DNA of 64,000 nt from Natrinema gelatinilyticum (GCF_024266705.1 NZ_CP100756.1:2852001-2916000), one strand, 5' to 3'. Numbered from the stretch's first letter, positions 45,522 through 54,827 are shown. Made by a program: numbers and translations. The notes: a model not told the origin generated them from the letters alone.

Positions 45522-46909
45522 CAGTACCTCACAAAGCGTCCCTGCTCACTCAGACTGAAGCCGCAGTTTTGTCCTGATCGGTAGTGACTGACGATAGTTC
45601 TGACCGAAGATTGAACAGAGTCGTCGCTGTCGGCGGCGGTCAGCCGCCGACGCGACGGCGTTGCCACTCGCAGAGAGGCTGGCTCGGTCGAGCGTTAGCG
45701 GTGGAACCGATCGTCCGGTGGCCGATTTGCAGGGACGGCCCGACGCATCGCGAGGGCCGTCCATGCTGCCCGGCACACCATCTTAATGAACTCCTTGAAA
45801 GACCAGGACCAGAGGCGACGCCCGCCACGGCGGGGCGTCGCCACATATTCCCAGTGCAAGTACCGCCAAACGTTCTGTAACAACAGACTCACCACGACGT
45901 ACAACAGCCGAACCACCGGATTTTGCGTTGTCGTCGTTGCAATGCTTTGCTCGGAGAGCCGGTACGTCGCCTCGATACCGAAGCGTTTCGCGTAGTGGTA
46001 TCGGGCGTCGCGTGGTGAGTCGATAAACGGCGCGTCAGCGGCGTAGCCGTGACGCGCCACCCCATGTTCGTCGTACCGCCCGTTTTGGTAGGAACAGTCG
46101 ATGTAGACGGGAAAATCGACGGTCCAGCTGTGACCGTCGAGTTTCGCCGTCAGATCATGCTGGATGACGCGGCTCCAACCTTCCGAGAGTTCCTGCTTGA
46201 TCGTCTGTCCCCAACGGATGATCGGTATCACGTAGGCGTGGTTGTGCGCCTGAAGCAGCGTGAGACACTTGCTATCGTAAAATTCACGGTCAAGATAGAC
46301 GGCCTTGACGCTGAGGTCAAGGCCGTCGAGAATCCCGAGAAACTCAGCAAGGACGCTGCTGGCGGTGTCGCCGTCGGTGAGACGGCGCACCGCCAGCGTA
46401 TAGCGCTTGTTCTGTACACGCGCGTAGAGAGTGGCATAGGCATGGAACGCGGTGGTTCCACGTTTCGCTTCCGAGTGATAGAGACCGTCTGTGTTGTTTT
46501 CATCACCATAGTAGGGCCGCAGGTGGAGGTCGGCGACGACCTCCACCTGCTCAGGAAGGACCTCAAGCACGTTCTTCTGAAGGAGCGCGTTCCCGGCTCG
46601 TTCAACCGATTCGAGCTCGAATTTCTCGCGGAGGTGGTACAGAACCGTGTTTTCGTGGGGCGAGTCTGCGCTGTTCTCACAGAGTTTGGAGACCGAGGTC
46701 CCGTCGGCGCACGCGCCGACGAGGACCTCGTAGATGTCTTCTGCGTCGACCTCAGCATTCTTGCCGAGGTCAAGATCGACTTCCTCGTCAATGGAGTTGA
46801 CGAGGAAGTTAAGGAGCTGGTCCTCGTGGATTGAACCGTCCGCTTGCTTTGCTTGCTTGGACACAACTCAGCAAGCGGACTTCTCAATTAACGGCTTTGT
46901 GAAGTACTG
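45522..46909 (-). mobile_element. ISH3-family insertion sequence, copy 2 (complete)
   Basis: 1388 bp with ends CAGTACCTCACAAAGC and GCTTTGTGAAGTACTG and a 5-bp target duplication ATACT (45517-45521, 46910-46914). It lies in the left flank of the tnpB element. Same orientation as copy 1. Intact and probably mobile. Confidence 0.95.
45695..46864 (-). CDS. ISH3-family DDE transposase
   Basis: A 389-residue transposase. DDE residues are visible as Asp112 (VVADLHLRPYYG), Asp192 (AVYLDREFYD) and Glu298 (RFGIEATYRL). An N-terminal region of about 100 residues carries the DNA-binding helices. It catalyses cut-and-paste movement of its element. It is full length, so this copy could also mobilise the broken copy at 35.8 kb. 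Confidence 0.95.
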   Translation of the reverse strand: MSKQAKQADGSIHEDQLLNFLVNSIDEEVDLDLGKNAEVDAEDIYEVLVGACADGTSVSKLCENSADSPHENTVLYHLREKFELESVERAGNALLQKNVLEVLPEQVEVVADLHLRPYYGDENNTDGLYHSEAKRGTTAFHAYATLYARVQNKRYTLAVRRLTDGDTASSVLAEFLGILDGLDLSVKAVYLDREFYDSKCLTLLQAHNHAYVIPIIRWGQTIKQELSEGWSRVIQHDLTAKLDGHSWTVDFPVYIDCSYQNGRYDEHGVARHGYAADAPFIDSPRDARYHYAKRFGIEATYRLSEQSIATTTTQNPVVRLLYVVVSLLLQNVWRYLHWEYVATPRRGGRRLWSWSFKEFIKMVCRAAWTALAMRRAVPANRPPDDRFHR

Positions 46910-46974
46910 ATACTTCATAGACGAAAGCAAGTCGCATGGAGTACAGTCCCCGATACCGACTCTTCCCAACAACA

Positions 46975-47189
46975 CCTATGAGAATCCTGTGATTGACCAA
47001 ACCACGGATCGTCTCATAGCTGTTTCGTTGTCGATGGTGTCCGGCGCGTGTTGGTGACGTAGAACCGCACGACGTCGCTACAATTGAGTGGAAACAGCCC
47101 TCAGGCAGAGGCTATCTTGAAAGCGAGAGCAGTTGCTAACAGTGGGCGAATGCCCTGCTGAGTGGCACCATCGCGGTGCCACTCAGCGA
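46975..47189 (-). ncRNA. Putative guide RNA region of IS1111 element 2
   Basis: Same place and layout as in element 1: a perfect 13-bp hairpin (GCTGAGTGGCACC/GGTGCCACTCAGC, 47157-47187) directly after the transposase stop, then a region alignable to element 1 around ACAGCC(a/c)TCAGGC. The loop corresponding to the target-matching loop of element 1 reads GGAAACAGCC; only AACAG matches the local target CAACAACAGAGC. Weaker case than element 1. Confidence 0.35.
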
Positions 47190-48188
47190 CTATGCTGTTG
47201 GCGGATCGTAGACTTCCTCACGGCTGAGCATGTGAAACATTGCGACAAGCATTTTCCGAGCTGTTGCAACGATTGCGATATTGTGATTCTTCCGCTGTTT
47301 CAGGCGGTTGTAGAACTCTCCAAGATACTCGTCAAACCGTACTGCCACGTTGGCACACTGAACGAGGGCCCAGCGCAACGGCGCTGAGCCCTCTTTCGAG
47401 ATTCCACCACGCACCTCTTTGTCGCCAGATTGCCGAATAGATGGATCAAGCCCGGCGTAGCTGATCACTTTCTTTGCACTGCTAAACCGGTCGATCTCGC
47501 CAAGTTCGGACGTGATCAACAGCGACGTGAAATAACTCACGCCAGGGATAGTCATGAGCAGCTGCGCGTCACGACGCGCAGCGGCGGTGTCTTCGATACG
47601 CTTGTCGAGTTTCGTGATCTGTTCGTTTAGCGTATCAATCACCGCGAGATGTGCCTCAAGAACCGCTCGATCGACCTCAGAGAGCGTGAGTTCCGCGAGG
47701 AACTCACGCCCGGTCGGGCCGAACAGTTCGCGGCTATATTGGTTACCAGTTCGCTTGAGAACCGCTCGAACACGGTTTTTCTCCCGTGTTCGGCCTTCGA
47801 CGAGTGCCTTGCGTGCGCGAACGAGATCACGTCGTTCGCGCACGTCCTTCGGCGGAACGTAGCTTTCAGCGACGAGATTCGCCCGAAGGAGATGTGCGAG
47901 CATCTTGGCGTCAACACGGTCAGTTTTGACCTTTGCATCGGCGATGACACGTGTTTTGCTTGGATTGACGAGGGTAACATCCATGTGCTCGTCAAGCGTT
48001 TCGTAGATTGGGCGGTAGTGCCCGGTCGCTTCGATGGCAACCGCCGACCCGGCATACTCGCGCGCGAACTCTTCGAGTTCGGCGCGCTCGGAGCCATGGG
48101 AGAGGCGGAATTCATCGACGAGACTGCCGTCCTGTCGCATGACCGCTACCTTCGAGTAGCGGTCATGCGTATCCATTCCGATGTACAT
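47190..48188 (-). CDS. IS110-family DEDD transposase (IS1111-type) 2
   Basis: A 332-residue recombinase of the same length as the one at 36377 but clearly diverged. DEDD residues: Asp6 (MYIGMDTHDR), Glu53 (AIEATGHYRP), Asp90 and Asp93 (KTDRVDAKML). The C-terminal Tnp_20 domain has IPGVSYFTSLLITSELGE and GGISKEGSAPLRW (Ser264 likely catalytic). Apparently intact. Confidence 0.92.
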   Translation of the reverse strand: MYIGMDTHDRYSKVAVMRQDGSLVDEFRLSHGSERAELEEFAREYAGSAVAIEATGHYRPIYETLDEHMDVTLVNPSKTRVIADAKVKTDRVDAKMLAHLLRANLVAESYVPPKDVRERRDLVRARKALVEGRTREKNRVRAVLKRTGNQYSRELFGPTGREFLAELTLSEVDRAVLEAHLAVIDTLNEQITKLDKRIEDTAAARRDAQLLMTIPGVSYFTSLLITSELGEIDRFSSAKKVISYAGLDPSIRQSGDKEVRGGISKEGSAPLRWALVQCANVAVRFDEYLGEFYNRLKQRKNHNIAIVATARKMLVAMFHMLSREEVYDPPTA

Positions 48189-49549
48189 GATATGATGTCT
48201 CTGGGGTTGGGTGAACGAACCGAATAGACACCTATGCGGGCTTTTCGCCCAATCCTTCGGATTCTTGCAAGGGGCCAGTCAGAGCAGCGTGTTCTCGGAC
48301 ACATGTTGAAAGACGGCCTCCTTCAACCCCAACGCGTTTCGTTCACCGACTTGGGGCTTAAACAGGATTCTCATAAAGTCAGAGCAACGGGAGAGTCTCG
48401 ACTGGACTCGTGACACCGTGCGACAACTCTACAACCACGCCCTCCACGAATTCACCAAGATACCAGAAGACGAGGGGACGCTTCGACAGCGCGTCTGGCA
48501 CGTCCGAGATGCACTCCCACAACTCAAACAACAGTGGACTGACCTCAAACAGGTCTACTCAACAGTGTTGCAGAAAGCTGTCGAGCGTATCCGAACCAAC
48601 ATCACCAACCTCGGCACACTCAAAGCCAAGGGATACGACGTTGGCTCGCTGAACTGGAAGTCACCGCGTGAGTATCGGAGTTTCACGTACCGGCAATCGG
48701 GCTTCGAACTCGACACGAAGAGTGGCCCGAGAGACCGAGCGATACTCCGACTCACAAAAGTTCGTGGTGAAACCATCGAAATCCCACTCCGACTTCACCG
48801 TGACCTTCCCGACCACGATGCTATCAAAGAAGTCACGGTGAAGAAAGAACCCACTGGAGCGTGGTACGCTTCGTTCTGCATCAGCACCGACACGCCAGAG
48901 AAACCAGACTCAGCGGACATCGACGCTGAGGATACCGTAGGAATCGACCTTGGCGTCCTTAACTTTGTCCACGATTCGGACGGACGCTCCGTCGGACGTC
49001 TTGACTTGTCTGTGGAGCGTGAGCGCCTCGAGCGCGAGCAACGCGCTCTTTCTCGCAAACAATACGAGTCGAACAACTGGGAGACGCAACGGCGGCGAGT
49101 CGCGACGGTCCATGCTCGCATGTCGAACAAGAAGCGAGATTATAAACACAAGCTCGCGCACTTTTACACGACCGAGCACGATGCCGTGTTCGTTGAGGAT
49201 TTGAACGTGACGTCACTGCTTGAAGACAGTGGCAACGCGCGGAACAAGGCCGAAGTCGGCTGGCGAAACTTCAGTACGATTCTGAAACATCACGGTCGGA
49301 AGAACGGGTGTCACGTCATTGAGGTTCACCCACGTGGGACGACAACGGAGTGTGCGTCGTGTGGTATGGAGACTGAGAAGCCGTTGTGGGTTCGTGACCA
49401 TTCGTGTCCATCGTGTGGGTTCGAACTGGAGAGGGATTGGAACGCGGCGTTAAACATCCAGTCGCGTGGTCTGGAGAACCTAGGAGTGGGTCACTCCGAA
49501 GCAACGCCTGTGGAGACTGCGACCGCTGTGGATACTTCTGAAGTGTCTG

Positions 49550-49635
49550 CAAGTCGCGTCGTCGAAGCAGGAAGCCCCGCCCTCAAGGAGTCGCCGAAGG
49601 CGACGAGTAGGGCGGGGTAGTTCACTTGCAGTTCT
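49550..49635 (+). ncRNA. Putative omega-RNA scaffold (tnpB 3' end)
   Basis: The last codons of tnpB and the bases after them form a nested hairpin: CCCCGCCCT pairs with AGGGCGGGG, with GTCGCC/GGCGAC inside. The guide-RNA scaffold of TnpB is known to overlap the gene's 3' end and run to the element's right end, and sense-overlapping RNAs have been reported at such genes in Halobacterium. The guide would start just beyond about 49630. The RNA borders are not visible. Confidence 0.5.
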
Positions 49636-49919
49636 CCGAAGTCGTTATCGGGAGTGTGAGCCAATCCGCGTGAGGCCGTTCTTCGCGGTCTCCACCGGGC
49701 GGTCGCCGAGGCACTTCATGACTTGGCCGTGGTCCACCGTCACCAGCCTGAATACCTCGCGCTGTTCAAGGATTTTCTCCTCGCGGAGCCGGAGGTCGTC
49801 CACCCAATAGACGTGTCTCGACGGTCAGAGAACGTATCCCGTGGCGAACGCGAGGAGGCCGCTCGCGAGAACCCGTCCGTCGACGGGGAGCGATCCGACT
49901 CATACGCCTGGCGAAGACC
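49621..49919. other. Interval between the tnpB element and the zinc importer
   Basis: No intact gene. The minus-strand frame around 49680-49810 reads WVDDLRLREEKILEQREVFR, then LVTVDHGQVMKCLGDRPVET, and is protein-like but has no clear start; it may be the remnant of a gene cut by the element. Not recognised. Confidence 0.35.
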
Positions 49920-50939
49920 TCAGTGCGTCGAGATAGCCGCCGTCGAGCGGCTCGACGCGAACACCGCGAGCAGATAGCACGCGATGGCGACGACGACGAT
50001 CGAGCCGCCGGTCGGAAGACCCTGTGAAATCGAGAGGACGAATCCGCCGATCACCGCGACCTGTCCGAAGAGGATCGAGCAGTACAGCGTCTCACGGAAG
50101 CTACCTGCGATCTGGGTCGCCGCGGCAACGGGGACGACGAGCATCGCGGCGACGAGGATCACGCCGAGAATCTGCATCGCACCGACGACTACGACTGCGG
50201 TCATCACGATCAGTAGCGTGTTGTACCAGGTGACGTTGAGCCGCGCGACGCGAGCGGCCTGCTCGTCGAAGGTGATGAACAGGAGTTGTTTGTAGGTCGC
50301 GACGGTGACGGCCACGACGACGACGCTGATGACGGCCATCAGCCGCGCACCCGAGGGGGTGACGACGGAGATGCTGCCGAAGATGTAGTCTTCGACGGCG
50401 ATCCCCGTCATTCCGCGACCGTAACTGACGACCAGCGTCCCCACGGCAAAGCTGCCGGTCAGCATGATCGCGATCGGCACGTCGCCGTAGGTGTCGGTCC
50501 GCTCGGCCAGCCACTGGACGCCGAGTGCGCCGAGAATGCCCACGACCAGTGCGACGAGCATCAACGAACCGTTCCAGCCAGTCGTCGCGCTCACCAGCAG
50601 GCCGACCGCGACCCCGGCGAAGGCCGTATGTGCCAGTGTCTCGCCGATCAAGGCCATCTCCCGGTGGACGAGGTAGGTCCCGACCAGGGGCGCGACCACG
50701 CCGATCAGGATTCCAGTCGCGATCGAGCGCCACATGAACGGGTGATAGAATACGTTCGTCCCGAGGTAGTGGTCCGCCCACCAGCCCGCGATACGAGCCT
50801 GATCGTACACCCCACCCACCAGCGGCGCCGCCCGAAGCGCGTCGATGGCGAGTAGGCCGATCATCGCGACCGAGAGGACCGCGGTCAGGCCGATACCGAC
50901 GTGCTCGAGTCGCCGACGGAGTGGGTGAGTTCGACTCAT
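49920..50939 (-). CDS. znuB: Zinc/manganese ABC importer permease (ZnuB-like)
   Basis: A 339-residue ABC-3 family membrane protein with about nine helices. The family's conserved cytoplasmic loop region is visible as FITFDEQAARVARLNVTWYN (near residue 220). It is last in a three-gene operon: its ATG overlaps the ATPase stop by one base. With the His-rich binding protein it most likely imports Zn2+, less likely Mn2+. Confidence 0.9.
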   Translation of the reverse strand: MSRTHPLRRRLEHVGIGLTAVLSVAMIGLLAIDALRAAPLVGGVYDQARIAGWWADHYLGTNVFYHPFMWRSIATGILIGVVAPLVGTYLVHREMALIGETLAHTAFAGVAVGLLVSATTGWNGSLMLVALVVGILGALGVQWLAERTDTYGDVPIAIMLTGSFAVGTLVVSYGRGMTGIAVEDYIFGSISVVTPSGARLMAVISVVVVAVTVATYKQLLFITFDEQAARVARLNVTWYNTLLIVMTAVVVVGAMQILGVILVAAMLVVPVAAATQIAGSFRETLYCSILFGQVAVIGGFVLSISQGLPTGGSIVVVAIACYLLAVFASSRSTAAISTH

Positions 50940-51676
50940 CAGTGGTGGTGGTGGACGACCTGTCCCGACTTACCGTAGGCCTCCGTCAACGCGTCGCTTT
51001 CGACGAACGATTTGGTATCGCCGTGGTGGTATAGTTCGGTATTGATACAGGCGATACGGGTCGCGCGATCGGTGACGACCCCGATGTCGTGCTCGATCAG
51101 AATGATCGTGATCCCGTCGTCGTTGAGCGACTCGAGGAGCCGGTAGAACTCGTCTCTGGACTCGGCGTCGACGCCGACGGTCGGCTCGTCGAGCGCCAGC
51201 AGGTCGGCCTCGGAGGCCAGCGCGCGTGCGATGTACGTTCGTTGGCGCTGGCCACCCGAGAGCTGATCGAGTTGGCGGTCGGCAAGATCGGCGATGTCGA
51301 CGGTCTGGAGTGCGTCGTCGACTGCCGTCCGGTCGTCGTCGGTTAGCTGCCCGTGGCCCGCGTGGGCGAATCGCCCCATCGTGACTACCTCGCGGACGGT
51401 AACCGGCATCGAGCCGCCACGGTTCGTCGCCTGCTGAGAGACGTACCCGATCCGCTCGCCGTCGTCAAATTCGGAGACGGGTTCGCCGAACAGTTTGATC
51501 GAGCCGCTATCGGGATTGCGCAGGCCGAGCATGAGGTGCAAGAGCGTGGTCTTGCCCGATCCGTTGGGACCGATCAGCCCCAGAAAGTCGCCCTCTCGAA
51601 CCGTAAGCGAGACGTCTTCCACGGCCGGCTGCTCGCCGTAGGCGAACGTCACGCCCTCGAGATCGATCACGCTCAC
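50939..51676 (-). CDS. znuC: Zinc ABC importer ATPase (ZnuC-like)
   Basis: A 245-residue ABC ATPase with Walker A GPNGSGKTT, Q-loop, signature LSGGQRQR, Walker B LLALDEPTVGVD and the switch His in IILIEHD. It ends in GQVVHHHH, a natural four-histidine tail that may sense or hold metal. It overlaps both neighbours, which indicates tight coupling with the permease and the binding protein. Confidence 0.92.
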   Translation of the reverse strand: MSVIDLEGVTFAYGEQPAVEDVSLTVREGDFLGLIGPNGSGKTTLLHLMLGLRNPDSGSIKLFGEPVSEFDDGERIGYVSQQATNRGGSMPVTVREVVTMGRFAHAGHGQLTDDDRTAVDDALQTVDIADLADRQLDQLSGGQRQRTYIARALASEADLLALDEPTVGVDAESRDEFYRLLESLNDDGITIILIEHDIGVVTDRATRIACINTELYHHGDTKSFVESDALTEAYGKSGQVVHHHH

Positions 51677-52731
51677 TGTACGTCTAGTGCCTCACTGAAC
51701 GCGGGTACGTTTATTTCTTGCATCTGTTCGAGGTAGCCCCAGTCCTTGCGCTGCCACTTCGCGAGGGTTCCCGAGAGGTGCGTGATCGGCATCGCGTCGG
51801 TCGCGTCGGTATCGCGAAGAAGCGCGTTGACGAGCGGCGGGTATTGACCGTCGCGGTCTTCGAAGGGACTGTAAAGGATCGTTTCGATTCCCTCTTCGTC
51901 GACCAGGCTGATCGTCTCCGAGATGTCGCCCTGACTCGGCTCGGCTTGCGGGGAGACGCCGACAGGCGTGTAGAGTTCGAACCCGTATCGCTCCTGGAGG
52001 TAGGAAAACGAGTCGTGACCGGCGAAGACGGCGACCTGCCGGTCGGCCGCGGCGAACAGCTCTTCGAACTGCTGATCGAGAGCGTCGAGGGTCTCCGCGT
52101 ACGCGGACGCGTTTTCCTCGTACGTCCCGGCGTTGTCCGGGTCTGCATCGGCGAGCCCCGACGAGATCGTCCCAACGATGTCCTGTGCGAGCACGGGGTC
52201 GAGCCAGACGTGCGGGTCGACGGACGATTCACCGTGCTCGTGCGAGTTACCGCCGTGATCATCGTCGTGACTGTCAACCGAATCGTCGTCCTGCGACCCG
52301 TTTTCGGTTCCGTGATCGTGGCCACCGCCGTCGACTTCGTGATTCCCGTCGAGTAACTGGTCATCCAGCCCAGCCAAGCCGTCGATCACCGACACGGTCT
52401 CGTAATCGGCCTCGAGCGTCGTCGCAATGTCCTGCGCCCACGAGAACTCGGGTGTGTCGAAGTAGACGAAGACCCCGGAATCGGCTATTTCGCGCGTGAG
52501 GTCGCCGCTCGGCGACCACCCGTGGCCGGGCTGGCCGGTTCCGACGGGGTTCTCGAATTCGATGCCATCCCCGGCGATTCGCTGTGACCAGTCCCACAGC
52601 GTAAAGAAGGCGGCGTACCCCCCGTCGAACGACTCGTTTGGAGCCCCTACGTCCTCGAGACAACCGGCGAGGGTTCCGACAGCAATTGCACCGGCCCCAC
52701 GTCCGACCAGTGCGCGTCGGGTCAGTTCCAT
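51673..52731 (-). CDS. znuA: Zinc-binding lipoprotein of ABC importer (ZnuA-like)
   Basis: A 352-residue Tat-type lipoprotein (MELTRRALVGRGAGAIAVGT then LAGC). It has the ZnuA/TroA fold with metal ligands expected in VDPHVWLDPVLAQ and FAGHDSFSYL. Before that lies a charged loop rich in His and Asp (HDHGTENGSQDDDSVDSHDD), the hallmark of zinc rather than manganese binders. It catches Zn2+ outside the cell and hands it to ZnuB. ATG 52731 gives the Tat motif at the start. Confidence 0.92.
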   Translation of the reverse strand: MELTRRALVGRGAGAIAVGTLAGCLEDVGAPNESFDGGYAAFFTLWDWSQRIAGDGIEFENPVGTGQPGHGWSPSGDLTREIADSGVFVYFDTPEFSWAQDIATTLEADYETVSVIDGLAGLDDQLLDGNHEVDGGGHDHGTENGSQDDDSVDSHDDDHGGNSHEHGESSVDPHVWLDPVLAQDIVGTISSGLADADPDNAGTYEENASAYAETLDALDQQFEELFAAADRQVAVFAGHDSFSYLQERYGFELYTPVGVSPQAEPSQGDISETISLVDEEGIETILYSPFEDRDGQYPPLVNALLRDTDATDAMPITHLSGTLAKWQRKDWGYLEQMQEINVPAFSEALDVQ

Positions 52732-52750
52732 ATACGGAAATGGCGATCCC

Positions 52751-52829
52751 GGCGTATAAGTATTATTATCTGGATAGGGAGTTTTATTAACAACTGGGTT
52801 CAAAAGCCATTTCTGTTAACAACAACTGG
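52751..52829 (-). promoter_or_regulatory. Promoter and repeated operator-like sequence upstream of znuA
   Basis: On the minus strand a TATA-like CTTATACG (about 52755-52762) stands about 25 bases before the ATG. Upstream of it are two direct repeats, CCAGTTGTTAA (52787-52797) and CCAGTTGTTGTTAA (52816-52829), the second with an extra GTT. Their place suggests the site of a metal-dependent repressor, but the regulator is unknown. Confidence 0.4.
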
Positions 52830-52907
52830 CGCTATAGCGGCTCGAGTTGCTAGAGCGATCGAGGCGACTGGTATCGGTTCAGTTGTGACGCCGGGTTCGA
52901 CCGACGC

Positions 52908-53351
52908 TCACTCGAGTACCACCGTGAGTCGGACGTCGTCGCGTCGCCGGTAGGCCGGCCGCCGGTCGGAGTGGGAACCGCGGACGACGTCGAACGCGTC
53001 GAACCGAATCACGAGTCGGCCGGGATCGATCGTCGCCCGAAGAATAGGTCCGCGGCTCGTCACGACGACGTACGGCGGAGCGGGAACGGGACACGCCTGC
53101 AATTCGAAGCCCGTCGCCGAAACCACATCCGCCAGCACGTCAGGGAGCGACCCATGTATCCCGGTTTCCTCGAGTGATCGATGGAGGCCGCCCACGACTG
53201 CCTCGCGGTTGGTCGTTCGGGCGGTATCCCAGGGTTCGACTATCGCGTCGGCGCAGGCGCCGATCCCATCGACCACCGACTCATGCTCCGCTTGAATCCG
53301 CCGCCGAGCGGCCCGGATTGGATGGGACACGATTCTCGGTGGAACGGGCAC
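52908..53351 (-). CDS. Conserved haloarchaeal protein of unknown function
   Basis: A 147-residue protein with helical N-terminal half (RAARRRIQAEHESVVDGIGA) and a C-terminal beta-rich half (PYVVVTSRGPILRATIDPGR, LVIRFDAFDVVRG). Codon use and acidic-basic mix are normal for this genome. I do not recognise the family with confidence. It is on the same strand as the zinc operon but 177 bases upstream of znuA's promoter, so probably separate. Confidence 0.65.
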   Translation of the reverse strand: MPVPPRIVSHPIRAARRRIQAEHESVVDGIGACADAIVEPWDTARTTNREAVVGGLHRSLEETGIHGSLPDVLADVVSATGFELQACPVPAPPYVVVTSRGPILRATIDPGRLVIRFDAFDVVRGSHSDRRPAYRRRDDVRLTVVLE

Positions 53352-54827
53352 TCACAAAGATGTCCCGACTCGAGGCGAGTCCACCATCACTTCCTTCGTC
53401 TCCAATTGCTGTGGAGCACCGCATTCCGTATGGGTTCTCATATAGCCCTCAGAGAGTTGAACAAAGGTACCAGCAATGCCGTCTATATCGAGTGAGAATT
53501 AGACGCATGCAATTCATTAGTACACCCTGGAACATATCTCATTCGTCAGGTTACTACGATTTGGACTGTCATCACAGTTCATCCACATAATGTAACGGTA
53601 TTTCCGCGTTTTTCATTATCAGATGAAACATTCACGAATATTACTAAAGTCCACGACCCTAAATACAGGTGTTTATAATAGGAATGTATGAAATGATTGT
53701 TGAATATTGTGATCTATTAGACTCATCTTGTCCTAAATTTGGGTTTCTATTAGATAAATTTTCCCTGAATTTGGCTTCGAGAATAACTAATTACTGTGAA
53801 ATAAAAATATCATGAAGCAACAGGGGAATTGGTCAAAAGAAACGTTATAACGAATCGAGAGCGTTGCATCTCCTCCTCGCTTTTCTCTTTCTGCCGGCTT
53901 TTCTAGCGATTGACCAGCATTTCTTGACCCAGTCACTGCATCCGAATGTGTTATAATAATCGGTTACCATGCGAGAACCTCGGCGGCGCAGGCAGATGAC
54001 GTGAGAGAAGGCCCACTTTGAAATTCATCGTACTCGACAGTGTAGTTGATACCCTCGAGCACATCGATGACCGAGGAATCGAGAAACGGTATCGTTCGAA
54101 ACGCTCCCGAGAGTGGACGATGATCTAGTAATAGTATGTTTAGGTTTTAATACCCGTGTTATGTATTCTATTCTTATAGTAAAGTAAATATAAATCTATA
54201 CTGGATATTATTCATATAGTATCACTGATAGCGACATAGTATCTCGTCAGTAAATCGAAACCATCATCCAACTACTAGGTGTGGATAGTAGATGGTTTTG
54301 TCAAAATAATCGCACACCACATATAGGTGGATAAAAGTCGGTTATCACCGGTAAAATGCTTTTGGAGTTAAATTGCCATCCAGGTTCGGGTATGACGAGT
54401 AATTCTCATTTTGAAGGGAGAATATACTGAGCCCAAATAATTCATCGAAATATGATATTGAAAATACTGTCCCTGAATAAAGTCGCTAATCCAATTGAAA
54501 CAGAGTTTTTCACTTATGACACAGGGACGTGGAGGGTGAGTGGTGAACTTGCATGATCGGGCTGGATACGACGGAGATGTACATTATGTGTTATTCCCTC
54601 CCGGTTCTTGGCCGGACAGAAAGAACTGACAGCACCGCCCAAAACTATCAAATAGGTGAGCGGACGTGGTCTGGGGTCGACGAACACGTAACGCCCTTGG
54701 TCCGTCTCTCTTCCCCCGGTACCGTCGATAATTTCACTCGACGGTCAGCCGTCCGTTGGTGCGCGCGCGAACTGATACGGCGCGTCTCGAGCCGCAGCTG
54801 GATAACAATTCACAACCTCGATAGCTG
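53352..54827. other. AT-rich gene-poor region
   Basis: About 1.5 kb with no supported gene. From about 53480 to 54540 the base composition drops visibly below the rest of the window, with many runs such as TATAAATCTATACTGG. A minus-strand fragment (54125 down to 53964) reads IPFLDSSVIDVLEGINYTVE and YDEFQSGPSLTSSACAAEVL before a TAA and may be the end of a lost gene. A short frame at 54553-54828 is not convincing. Such AT-rich deserts often mark surface-glycan loci and insertion sites. Confidence 0.5.

Larger units (their letters stand above)
46975..48381 (-). mobile_element. IS110-family (IS1111-type) element 2, inserted in tnpB
   Basis: 1407 bp counting one CA (46973-46974 and 48380-48381). 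Sub-terminal inverted repeats ATGAGAATCCTGT stand at the same distances from the ends as in element 1. Removal with one CA restores the tnpB frame (PTT-EQRE). Different sequence from element 1, so an independent family member. Confidence 0.87.
46936..49620 (+). pseudogene. tnpB: TnpB nuclease of an IS1341-type element, split by an IS1111-type element
   Basis: The first 13 codons (MEYSPRYRLFPTT, 46936-46974) are separated from the rest (48382-49620, EQRESLDWTRDTVRQLYNHA onward) by 1407 bp. Rejoined, the protein has 425 residues with RuvC residues VGIDLGVLN, VFVEDLN and ERDWNAALN and a zinc site CASCG...CPSCG. All catalytic residues survive, so the damage is limited to the N-terminus. TnpB is an RNA-guided DNA nuclease, the ancestor of Cas12. 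No TnpA is present, as in IS1341-type elements. Re-starting inside (for example GTG 48418) is conceivable. Confidence 0.9.

Noticed and set aside
35810..46909. Composite transposon made of two ISH3 copies
   Set aside because: Each copy has its own 5-bp target duplication, so they inserted independently.
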